A stretch of DNA of 64,000 bases from assembly GCA_025667525.1 (NCBI GenBank), contig CM046875.1, positions 205,588,271 through 205,652,270 on the forward strand. Reading direction: 5' to 3'. The stretch is from Glebionis coronaria (taxonomy: Eukaryota; Streptophyta; Magnoliopsida; Asterales; Asteraceae). Each line of letters opens with the position of its first letter. Position 1 is the stretch's first letter. The notes under the pieces were generated by a model, which was given only the letters and a program-made list of their open reading frames with translations, made no database searches and was not told the origin of the DNA. The position numbers and the translations under genes were made by a program. Shown here in pieces: positions 32,412-42,395 of this stretch.

Positions 32412-33256
32412 ATGGGATGATTGTTTAGTTCTTGTGTTTGTGTTCTTGATTCTCTCGCCATTTTTTATCCATTTTCACACGAACCAAATTTTGTTTTGTG
32501 TTTTTATGGGTTAATCTTGATATACTTCATCTTGTTACTTGTTATAGTGATTTGGTATTGTTATTTGGGTTAAAAACACAAAATTTTTGGTTGTTTGATT
32601 CATATTTTGGCTTTGAATCTTGATTTGATTGTGTTATTGTACTGTCCGAGAAATAAGGTAAGTTGGTATCCAGTTCGATCTGACTTTGTTTTTGCATAAA
32701 CCCTGGGGGTTTCTACTTGCGATCCATGGTCACGATCCAAGTTACGATCTTGACTTCGCTAGCTCACTACGATCCCTAGTACGATCCATCAGTCCGATTG
32801 CTTAGTACGATCCACACTACGATCAAGGTAAGTTTGTTCAGTACGATCACTCGTTGCGATCCATAGTACGATCACTCGTTGCGATCCATAGTACGATCAC
32901 TCGTTGCGATCCATAGTACGATCACTCGTTGCGATCCATAGTACGATCACTTGTTGCGATAAGGGAGTGCGATCAGGGTACGATCGTTGGGTACGATCTA
33001 GGAGTCCGATCCGAGTGCGATCCTAGGGAGTGCGATCACAACTTCGATCTGAGTACGATCATAGGGAGTGCGATCACAACTACGATCTGAGTACGATCAT
33101 CACTGCGATCGTGTGTACTTTTGACTTGGATTTTTTGGTTTATCGAGGACATAATTTAGGGGATTTTAACATTATTTCTCGGTTTTAACACACTACAACA
33201 AACACATTTACTTTCTTTCATTGACCGATCAAGTTTGTAAATCTTAACTTATCGAA
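32412..33256 (+). other. copia B untranslated leader
   Basis: About 845 bp separate the primer site from the gag start. No ORF of note is present. The middle is occupied by the CGATC array (32676-33111). The last 140 bp are ordinary AT-rich leader. Confidence 0.8.
32676..33111. repeat. CGATC array in the copia B leader
   Basis: I count about 29 CGATC pentamers in about 435 bp, nearly all in the form TACGATC, TGCGATC or TTCGATC; chance would give fewer than one. Five units of a 25-bp repeat (start GTACGATCACTCG) lie at 32841, 32866, 32891, 32916 and 32941. Outside that core the spacing is irregular (about 10-25 bp), so the motif, rather than a long unit, is what is conserved. Confidence 0.92.
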
Positions 33257-34375
33257 ATGGAGTACACATCTCTTACGGATAAGTCCATCCTCTCGGGTAC
33301 GGATAATCGTCCACCAATGTTGGAGAAGTCTATGTACGAGGATTGGACTTCCCGAATGGAACTTTACATGTTGAACAAGGAGAACGGACATCTTATTTGG
33401 GCATCGGTGCTCAATGGACCATTAGATTATGGTACAGTGACGGAAGGTACAACTACTCGTCCTCGCACAACGGGTGAATTGACTGGAGATATGAAGATTC
33501 AAGATAAATGTGATAAGTATGCTACAAACATCATTCTCCAAGCCCTTCCTCCAGATGTCTACAAACTCGTTAGCAAACATAAAGTTGCCAAAGAGTTATG
33601 GGATAGAATTCGTGTTCTAATGCAAGGCACCTCGTTAACTAAACAAGAACGAGAGTGTAAGCTTTATGATACTTTTGATAAGTTTGCCTATGTGCCAGGG
33701 GAGACTCTCTATGATTACTATCTGAGATTTACCCTATTGTTGAATGAGCTTAATATCTATGGCATGGCAATTCCTACATTTCAATTGAACACCAAGTATT
33801 TGAACACTCTTCCTCCAGAATGGAAAAAATACGTGACGAATGTTAAATTGGCTAAGGACTTGCATAACACCAATGTCGATCAACTTCAAGCCTTTCTTCA
33901 ACAACACGAATGCCATGTGATCGAGGCTCGGTTGTCTACACCTCAAGTTCATGATCCACTTGCAATGTATGCTTCTCAACAAAACATGGCATATACTTAT
34001 CAGCAACCATCATACTTGCAACAGCCACCACCACACAATTATCAGCAACCATCTTATTCACCACTAATGATGCCACAGCAAGCATTTCAACAAAGTGTTC
34101 ATAAAAAATCTTTTTCACCGCAACCACCATATCAGACATCACCATCACAAGCCAACACTTTTCTAATGGGCTATACCCCTCAGCAAGGATACTTTCCTAT
34201 TGAAGCACAACCAGCACAAGCTTTCTACTCTAATGAACTTCCACCAATCCAAGCACCGGTCTTTACTCCAAATGATACGCCAGCTGATGTACTAAACCAT
34301 CTCACTGCCTACTTGTCAAAACTTGTTGCAACTAGAGGTTTCCACCAACAAACAATCAGCTCCACACCTCTTTAA
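33257..34375 (+). pseudogene. gag: copia B gag (capsid region)
   Basis: Methionine 33257 begins 372 open codons. Residues about 10-220 are a copia gag of the Retrotran_gag type, with IILQALPPDVYKLVSKHK, ELWDRIRVLMQGTSLTKQE and NTLPPEWKKYVTNVK segments. The rest (about 230-350) is Gln/Pro/Tyr-rich and disordered. The frame stops at 34373-34375, but the zinc knuckle follows in another frame from 34376, so a small indel near 34370 breaks the protein. Gag would form the particle in the cytoplasm. The region is not represented in copia A within this window. Confidence 0.88.
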
Positions 34376-34983
34376 ATCCTCGACAACAAGCCACTGTTCA
34401 AGATGGTCAAGTGACGGTGCAACCTATTCAGGGAAGGCAAAATTCATATGGACCTCCTACAAGGACTAGGAACAATCAAGCTGTGAATTCTCAAGCTAGT
34501 GGAAATGGAAGTCCTATTGGTCCTAAAAAGGTTGTGACTTGCTATAATTGCCGAGGACAAGGTCATATGGCTAGGGAATGCACTCAGCCGAAAAGGAGAA
34601 GGGATGATGCATGGTTTCGTGAGAAGATGTATTTGGTTGATGCTCAGTCTAAGGGGAGGATTTTAGATTTAGAGGAGTTAGCATTTCTTGCAGACCCAGG
34701 GGCAGCAGATACTGAAGGCATTGCAGTCTTTTCTACCTCTAATGCAGCTTATCAAGCAGATGATCTTGATGCATATGATTCGGATTGTGATGACATTCAC
34801 TCTGCCAAAGCTGCTCTCGTTGCTAATCTCTCTCACTACGTTCTGATGTCGTCAGTGAGGTACCAACCACATCTAATAATACTGATGATAACCAACATCA
34901 AGTTGGGCATGAAAATGACAACCTCGAACAGCATTCGGGAACTAGTAACTCAAATGATGTGGTACCCAATCCTACACATTTGA
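34376..34983 (+). pseudogene. copia B nucleocapsid zinc-knuckle region
   Basis: This frame continues gag after a shift. It holds a canonical CX2CX4HX4C knuckle ([14 protein letters not shown]) for RNA binding, then an acidic segment ([19 protein letters not shown]). The frame drifts after about 34850; the parental frame moves to the one used from 34959. Confidence 0.85.
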
Positions 34984-36626
34984 GTGAACCTCAACCAAAT
35001 TCTACGACGGGTATGGAATCTTATGCTCAACATGATTTGGTCATGATGCCTAAACATATTATTGATCAAATGCATATGGCCCTCAGACAATCCGTAGATA
35101 CGAATTCCACCCTAACTGCTGAGCTTGCGTTGCATAAAGAAAAGGTCAAAACCTTTGAAATGGTCCCTCAAGCAGAGAAAATAACATGTTCTGAATTTGA
35201 CCAATTTCGTTTTGAAAAGATTGAACACTTGAAAGAAATAGAATCATTAAAAGCTAACCTTTCCAATGAATTAAAAGGAAAAGAGTCGGTTGTCAATGAT
35301 TTTCAGAAACTTAAAATGGATTTCGAAACTCTCGAGTCTAAAAAGGTTGAATCAGAAATTAATGCTACCAAACTTCTTAAATTCAAGGAACAACAGCTTT
35401 TAAAACAATACGCTTCCACAAAAAAGGTTCATCTTTTAACTAAATCATTCAAAGAACTCGAACTTAAGCGTCTTCAAGATTTACCACTGAATCCCGGTTA
35501 TGCAAAACAAGCCCAGGAACACATTCCCGGTCTTTATGATATGACCATAATTGGCAAATCGAAAGAAGCACGTTTTGTTCGTAGTACTGAGGAGACACAG
35601 TCACTTGCGGATGAAACTCATTCTAAAATGCTTTCAAAATTCCATACATATGATTATGATCAACATAACAAAGATCAATTTTCGAAAAAGACACGCACTC
35701 GCTTACAATAGGAATTAGCAGAATTAACAGTTCTTGTGCCCCAAAGTTTGTCAAATGAAAACCTTCCTAGTACGTCTCCTACACTTGTCAAAACGGATTT
35801 AACAAAGTTAATTCTACCGGTAAGCAAGGCGTCCGTTAACTTAAATGCGGTTCACCAACACTTAGCCGATTTTGACAAGGTCATTTTGGAACGTACGACG
35901 GCTTCGGCCATAACGGAAGGTGAATGGAACTTTGAGCACACTAGAGCTGCGTTCCGAAACGAAATTGTTCCGTTTGTAGACAATGTTAAAGCTTGTCTTA
36001 TTAATCTTGATCAAGATTTGCTTTTGGAAATAGAAGAAGTTAGACGTGTTTTCAATGAAATGAATTATGCTTATGAAAACAGTTTACTTGAAATAGAACG
36101 GGTTTCACGCCAAAATGATCAGCTTCTGAAGCAAGTGATGTCTCATGATATAGTCTCTGTCTGTGTGAATAAAAGTATTGATAATGATTCTATTGTGCAT
36201 AATGTTAAATCTGTGGATAATGTGGTAGATAGTACTTGTCACGAATCTGATGCTGAATTTTTAAAGCTTCAAGATTCATATTCTTCGCTTTCAAAACGTT
36301 TTGATGAGATTCAAACACATTATATTTCGCTTGAATGCAAGCAACAATTTATTCAACAAATCTTTGAAACGTCATTCGAAGGTGTTAATATAGATGATGT
36401 AAACTTTGAAAAGAGTTTTCGATTGAATTTACAATCAAAACAGCGTCAGCCAAGTGAAAAAGTTGCTACATCTTTGCCGATGGAAATAGAGAAATCTAAG
36501 GAGCTTAACTGTGTGAATGTACATGAGGCCGCTGAGAATTTTAAACTTGATCTAGATAATCGAGTTTCCAAGATTTTGTCCAAAGTTGATAACTTACAAC
36601 AGAAAATACACGACTCTTCGATTTAG
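34959..36626 (+). pseudogene. copia B coiled-coil region
   Basis: Two collinear frame-3 segments (34959-35711 and 35736-36626) are separated by TAG at 35709-35711, where copia A has Lys. They encode about 550 residues of mostly Lys/Glu/Leu/Ser heptad-like sequence, including a DLTKLILPVSKASVNLNAVH patch and repeated SVDN motifs. Copia A 24959-26600 is the direct homologue. This block lies between the zinc knuckle and protease and is absent from standard small copia elements. I infer a structural role in the particle. Confidence 0.8.
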
Positions 36627-36667
36627 TAAAGCCCGCATGTGCTAATACCACTGCACAGAATCAATCG

Positions 36668-37758
36668 TTGATTGAACAATTGAACCGAAAGTCTGTGGAA
36701 ATATCTGATTTGAGGGAACAAATTTGTGATAAAAATCTGTTCTTGGCTGAGTTAAAGGAAACACTTCGTACTCTCAAAGGTAAGAATGTTGTGGATAACG
36801 CAGCCACTGTCTCAGCATCGTCCTCTAGTGCAATCAAAAGGAACCTAATTGCCGTCACACCAATTAATAAGGGCCCTAGGACTAAACCATCTCAAACTTT
36901 GGTCACTAAAGATAAGGCGAAATCAAAACCAGCTTCTAATATTCCTGTGTTGCCTTCTACAGGAGTAAGACCACCACTAAGGCTCAAAGATCTAAGCTTA
37001 AAAGAAACAAGAAGAATGATAGGATCTTGCCCCCATCTAGTAGTCAAGTGAAGAAGAAAGTAGAAGCCCATCCTAGGAATTTTATTTCTGTTTTGAATAA
37101 AAAGAATCACGTAGCTAAACCTAAAGGCTCTGCGGTTGTGCAGCGTTCTAAGCCTACTGTGAATTCTAATTTGAAATGTTGGAATTGCAATGAATGTATG
37201 TTTTCTAGTCGTCATGATTCTTGCCTTATTGACCATGTGAATGAGATGTATGCCCGGAAAAATGGATTAGAATGGAAACCGACTAGGAAAGGGTTAACCC
37301 AAGTTGGTTGGATGTGGCGCCCCACTGGTAGAACTTTCACTATAGTAGGAAATATGTGCCCTTTGACTAGGATCACTCCCACTACAACGAAGAAAGCGTG
37401 CCCTTTAACTAGGAGTACCAAGGCTACCAAAACACAAGCATGTCCTTTAACTAGGAACACTGACACTACTTTAGGAACCAAGTGCCCATTAAATAGGTCT
37501 ATTCCCACTGTAGTGCCCGCGAATAATCCAAAACCTAAGAAAGTTGGAACAGTAAAACCTGTTAGTGCTAAAACTCACATTAGAAAACGCAGGAAATCTA
37601 AGAGTCTCAAAAATGTTAGCAATTCTGATAATTCTATATTTGTATCTGCTAACACTCTGGACCCAATAGTTTCCCATGCATTGTCTACTGTTGTTGTTGA
37701 AAACAGGTGGTCCAAATTGTTCTCTGGTATTTGGACTCTGGTTGCTCCAAGCATATGA
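36668..37758 (+). pseudogene. copia B linker with Cys-rich motif and CPLTR repeats
   Basis: Two overlapping frames (36668-37051 and 37027-37758) continue the coiled coil and then give CWNCNECMFSSRHDSC, the WKPTRK...WRPTGR pair and four CPLTR-type units at 37356-37500 (about 42-bp period). The basic segment IRKRRKSKS follows. A frame change near 37030 splits it, and another near 37700 leads into the protease frame. Confidence 0.78.
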
Positions 37759-38597
37759 CCGGAGATCGCTCTCAGCTCACAAATTTTGTCAGCAAGTTTC
37801 TTGGTACGGTTAGATTTGGAAATGATCATATTGCAAAGATAATAGGTTATGGTGAATATCATATTGGGAATGTTATAATTTCAAGAGTGTATTATGTGGA
37901 AGGTCTCGGTCACAACTTATTTTCTGTGGGACAATTTTGTGATGCAAACCTAGAAGTTTCTTTACGAGAGCATACCTGCTTCATTCGTAATTTGGAAGGG
38001 GTTGATTTATTGAAAGGTACTCGAGGGAATAATTTGTATACTTTGTCTCTCCAAGACATGATGGCCGCCTCTCCCGTATGTCTTCTCTCCAAAGCATCGA
38101 AGAATAAGTCATGGTTATGGCATCGACGGTTATCTCATCTTAACTTTGACGCTATTAATCATTTGGTGAAAAACGAACTTGTTCGTGGTCTTCCTAAACT
38201 TTCATTTCACAAGGATCATTTGTGTTCCGCGTGTACAATGGGGAAAAGCACTAAGAAATCTTACAAACCCAAGACGGAAGACACCAACCAAGAGAAACTT
38301 TATCTATTGCATATGGATCTTTGTGGGCCAATGCGTGTTGAAAGTCTTAGTGGCAAAAAGTACATCCTCGTCATTGTCGATGATTACTCTCGGTTTACAT
38401 GGGTGAGATTTCTTAAAGCAAAAAATGAGGCACCTAAATTCATCATCGGTTTTCTCAAGATGATTCAAGTGCGTCTCAACACTACTGTCCGACGCATTCG
38501 TACAGATAATGGAACCGAATTTGTGAATCAAATTTTGCGTGATTATTATGAAGAAGTTAGCATATCTCATGAAACATCTGTTGCACGCACTACATAA
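37707..38597 (+). pseudogene. pol: copia B protease and integrase N-terminal half
   Basis: Protease YLDSGCSKHMTG (DSG at about residues 10-12) is followed by the GAG-pre-integrase domain, with the HHCC zinc fold built from HRRLSHLNF and CSACTMGK. The integrase core then starts, with catalytic Asp residues in HMDLCGPM and RTDNGTEF. A TAA at 38595-38597 interrupts the core just before the third acidic residue; copia A has Gln there. The same frame continues at 38598. Confidence 0.9.
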
Positions 38598-40163
38598 CAA
38601 AACGGTGTCGTTGAAAGGCGAAATCGCACAATTATGGAAGCTGCTCGAACGATGTTAATTTATGCAAAGGCTCCATTGTTTTTATGGGTAGAAGCAGTAT
38701 CTACAGCAGTGTACACCCAAAACCGGTCACTACTTCGTAAACGCCATGGTAAAACACCTTATGAGCTTCTCCATGGAAAAGTACCAGATTTATCATATCT
38801 TCATTTATTTGGTTCTCTTTGCTATCCAAATAATGATGGTGACAATTTGGGAAAACTTCAACCAAAGGCTGATATTGGTATTTTCATTGGTTACGAACCC
38901 GCAAAGAAGGCATACCGAATCTACAACCGTAACTCTCGCAAGATCCTTGAAACTATGAATGTTGATTTTGATGAGCTGACAGCAATGGCTTCTGAGCAAA
39001 TCAGCTCTGAACCCGCACTTCATGAAATGGGACCCAGTAACATTAGTTCTGGTCTTGTCCCAAACAACCCTACTTCATCATCATTTACACCACCTTCTAG
39101 GAATGAATGGGATACGTTGTTTCAACCGTTCTTTGATGAATTATTTACTCCTCCCAGTATTGTTGCTCAAGAACCTGAGGTAATAGCTCCGGTCACCGAA
39201 GTTGTCGCTTCAGCAACCGCAGCACAATCAGACACATCTGCACCTACAATTGGTCAAGATATACCTTCAACAAGTAATTCTCAACCAACACATGTTTCAA
39301 CTACCCATAGCATTCCTATTGATGATGAAGAGGATGATGATGATCACGATTTGGAATTCGCTCAAATGCGTGAACTTCCATTCTTTGGTGTACCTATTCC
39401 CGACCATAATCAAGCCGGGTCGTCCACATCAGAGGAAGCTCCTAGTACAGTTTACTCCAATCCACGGATTCGTGAACATGACAGCAAGTGGACAAAGGAT
39501 CATCCTATAGATTCTATCATTGGTGACCCTAATCGTCTGGTATCTACACGAAGTCAGTTACAAGAAAATGTAATGTTTTGTCATTTTGATGCTTTTCTCA
39601 CTGAAGTTGAACCTAAGACATGGCAACAAGCTTTTACTCAATCCTGTTGGATAGAAGCTATGCAAGAAGAACTTAACGAATTCATACGTCTTGAAGTTTG
39701 GGAACTTGTCCCATGCCCGGATAAAGTGCAGTTACTCACTTTGAAATGGGTTTACAAGGTGAAACTCGATGAGTTAGGCGGAATATTGAAGAACAAAGCT
39801 CGCCTAGTAGCTCGTGGATTCAAGCAATTATTAGGTGTCGACTTTATGGAATCCTTTGCACCTGTTGCCCGTTTGGAAGCTATTAGACTATTCCTCGCTT
39901 ATGCAGCCCATATGAATATGATTGTCTATCAGATGGATGTGAAGACGACATTTCTTAATGGTGAAATCAAGGAAGAAGTCTATGTTCAACAGCCGGATGG
40001 TTTTGTGAATCCTAATTATCCTAATCATGTGTACAAGCTTAAGAAGTCTCTCTATGGGTTGAAGCAAGCTCCACGCGCATGGTATGATCTATTGTCACAA
40101 TTCCTCATTACGCAAGGCTTCGCTAAAGGCAAGGTGGATCCCACGCTGTCCATTCAGAAATGA
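38598..40163 (+). pseudogene. pol: copia B integrase C-terminal half and reverse transcriptase
   Basis: Open frame 38634-40163 carries the integrase end (ERRN with the catalytic Glu just before it, from 38610) and the [15 protein letters not shown] segment. A Ser/Pro/Asp-rich linker follows, and then RT with [33 protein letters not shown] (first catalytic Asp) and [18 protein letters not shown] at 40161-40163 stops it just before the YVDD box. Confidence 0.9.
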
Positions 40164-40690
40164 GGTAAAGATATGATTATGGTACAAATATATGTTGATG
40201 ATATTATATTTGCAGCCTTGACCCAAACCTTATCGGATGAGTTTGGGACACTCATGTCTTCCAAGTTTAATATGTCAATGATAAGCAAGGTATCATTCTT
40301 CTTAGGTCTTCAATTATCTCAGAGTCCCAGAGGCATCTTTATCAATCAATCCAAGTATGCCCTTGAATCGCTTAAGAAATATAAGATGGAATCTTGCGAC
40401 CCGTGGATACTCCAATGGTGGAACGAACTAAGATTGATGAAGATCCACATGGAGTTGCCGTTGATCCGACACTGTATCGTGGAATGATCGGTACTCTTCT
40501 GTATATCACAGCTAGTCGTCCTGATCTTCAGTTTGCTATATGTATGTGTGCTTGGTATCAAACTCGACCTACCGAGTTACACTTGTCTACTGTGAAACGG
40601 ATCTTTCGATATCTTAAAGGAACCATTAATCGGGGACTTTGGTATTCGAAGGACTCTTCGATTGCACTGATGGCATATGCAGATGCTGAT
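40164..40690 (+). pseudogene. pol: copia B RT palm end and RNase H start
   Basis: The frame from 40173 gives VQIYVDDIIF, the RT YVDD catalytic box. A shift near 40400 moves the frame to 40394-40690, which encodes the RT-RNase H connection (SRPDLQFAICMC, VKRIFRYLKGTINRGLWY) and the first RNase H residues (AYADAD). Athila 2 interrupts at 40690, and RNase H resumes at 57467. Confidence 0.9.
40686..40690. repeat. Athila 2 target duplication ctgat, left copy
   Basis: The right copy (57462-57466) is cggat, one mismatch. The RNase H reading frame is continuous across the insertion when one copy is removed. Confidence 0.8.
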
Positions 40691-40691
40691 T

Positions 40692-40721
40692 GATGAGACT
40701 GCTTTTATACATAGTCTCATC
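40692..40721. repeat. terminal hairpin of the Athila 2 5' LTR
   Basis: A perfect 9-bp stem, GATGAGACT facing AGTCTCATC, has a 12-base loop. Read on the opposite strand the loop gives TGTATAAAAGC, a TATA-like sequence pointing out of the element. Confidence 0.8.
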
Positions 40722-40904
40722 TTCCAAATAGGGCTTAAAATGTATTAAATATCATCAAAATACCCAAATATATGCTTGTGTTTGTTGCTTGTGTATTTTA
40801 GGTACGGATATTGAGATAATGACAAAAGATCACAAGAATCATGCAAAAACGAACACGGGAAACGAAGCCGCACAATGAACCAAGCCCTAGTGAAGACTTT
40901 CCCA

Positions 40905-41265
40905 AGACCAACCCTTGAAGATTTGAAGAATTATGAAGAAGGGTCCTCCAATTATGAAGAATTGACACTTTATACCCTTGTATCCTCATAATTACAAGTT
41001 TGGTCCCTAAAGTTTGTCAAAATTACACAAAGGACCCTTAACATTGAAGATTTGGCAAGTTTAGCCCCTCAACAAAAGCTAAATTGTCAACCAATATCAT
41101 CCACAAAGTCAAATACATCATGAAGTCCTTCAAAGTACAAGAAATTACAAGTTTGGTCCTTTGAAAAAGTCAAAATTACACAAAGGACCCTCAACTTTCA
41201 ACAATTGGCAAAAATGGTCCCTCAATCATCAAGAATTGGCAATTTTAGTCCTCCAAAATGTCAAT
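40905..41265 (+). repeat. U3 imperfect repeat array, Athila 2 5' LTR
   Basis: Alternating modules of the form AATTACAAGTTTGGTCC, GTCAAAATTACACAAAGGAC and TTGGCAAxxTTAGYCCCTCAA recur every 40-60 bp. The array is shared with 53440-53800 and, in degenerate form, with the solo LTR and Athila 1. Confidence 0.65.
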
Positions 41266-42042
41266 TAAACAAGTCTAGACCATCATCATTGAAGAAAATA
41301 CCAAACCAGCCCTTGAAGAATTCAAATATGGCAAGAAATACCCCTGATTTCACTTTGTAGAAGTTTTTGGGCCAAAAATGTAAAAGGGCAAAAATTAACA
41401 AAGCTTATTAAGGCGTTGATAGAAGTTTGGAAGGAATTTGACAAGTTTCTGAAACATGGGGGTGTTAAGCTGGCAGACAAAGAAGATACATAGACCACTC
41501 CCAAACTGCCATGTGTCCCACTCACATTCTCCACCAATCATACTCCACCATTTTGCCATGTCACCTTCCACTCACAACCGGATTTAACAACTTAATTAAT
41601 TAAGTTTAAAAATGGCGGTTAACATGTTTTTAAACTTAAAACAAGATCAAAACCTTGTTCTTAGAGTTCATAATCCGAATTGGGGATTTACTAATCACTA
41701 TGAATTAGACCATGATCTTGTCCAGTTTTGTGATTAACCTCAACATAAACATATCCCCACTTCAAAAACCCTTGCCACGTCACTCATATGCTCACATGAT
41801 AAACCCTTGCTACACACTTTTGGGGATACTGCCAAAACCAGCCAGAGAATCAACCATCCAGATACAAGCTTACATTTTAAGCTTTGTTTGAGCCCTTAGA
41901 TCAAATTACAACAGCTATCTACTTCACAAGGCTCCAAATTCAGTCACATGATTCAAGAAGATGCCAAAACCTCAAGGGCATTTTTGGAAGATCAAGTAGC
42001 TAGGGTTCACGTTTTTAGCCTTAACTTAGCTCATTGTAAGGC

Positions 42043-42050
42043 TATATAAA
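42043..42050 (+). promoter_or_regulatory. TATA box, Athila 2 5' LTR
   Basis: TATATAAA lies within the inverted repeat GGCTATATAAAGCC. It would drive the gag-pol RNA. The same site is at 54574-54581. Confidence 0.65.
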
Positions 42051-42339
42051 GCCACTTAGGCCTTCACATTTCAGTTTGCTTTTGATTTTTCCTTGGTTCA
42101 AGTTTCTGTAAATCCTATTTCTAAGTTAATGAAATTGAGTTTGAAATCTTGAAGAAAAGTCATTGGCCACTCTTGTTTACTGCTTTCATTTGTTATATGC
42201 TTGTTAGTTCTTAAAGTTCAAAACCTGTTTTTCAAAGAGGAGTGTGCAAAAGCTTGCATATTTCCTCATTTTCTTGATATTTTGCTAAGTCTTGTTCCAA
42301 TCTTGGAATTCTTGGGCTATAGGGCTGATCATAGCATCC

Positions 42340-42395
42340 TAACTGAGTTGGTTAAGGTGTGGTGAGGCTTATAACTTGGGGATAATCAAGTGTGG
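42340..42395 (+). other. tRNA-like segment, Athila 2 5' LTR
   Basis: The segment TAACTGAGTTGGTTAAGG, then GGCTTATAACTTGGGG, resembles the D arm and anticodon region of a tRNA-Ile(UAU). The A box is one base off here and exact in the 3' LTR copy (TAGCTGAGTTGG, 54871-54882). The B box region is not recognisable. Confidence 0.45.

Noticed and set aside
32676..33111. CRISPR array
   Set aside because: The repeats are short and irregular, without unique spacers of constant length, and lie in a plant retrotransposon leader.
32676..33111. GATC cluster as a bacterial replication origin or contamination
   Set aside because: It sits between a copia primer site and its gag with matching flanks, so it belongs to the element.
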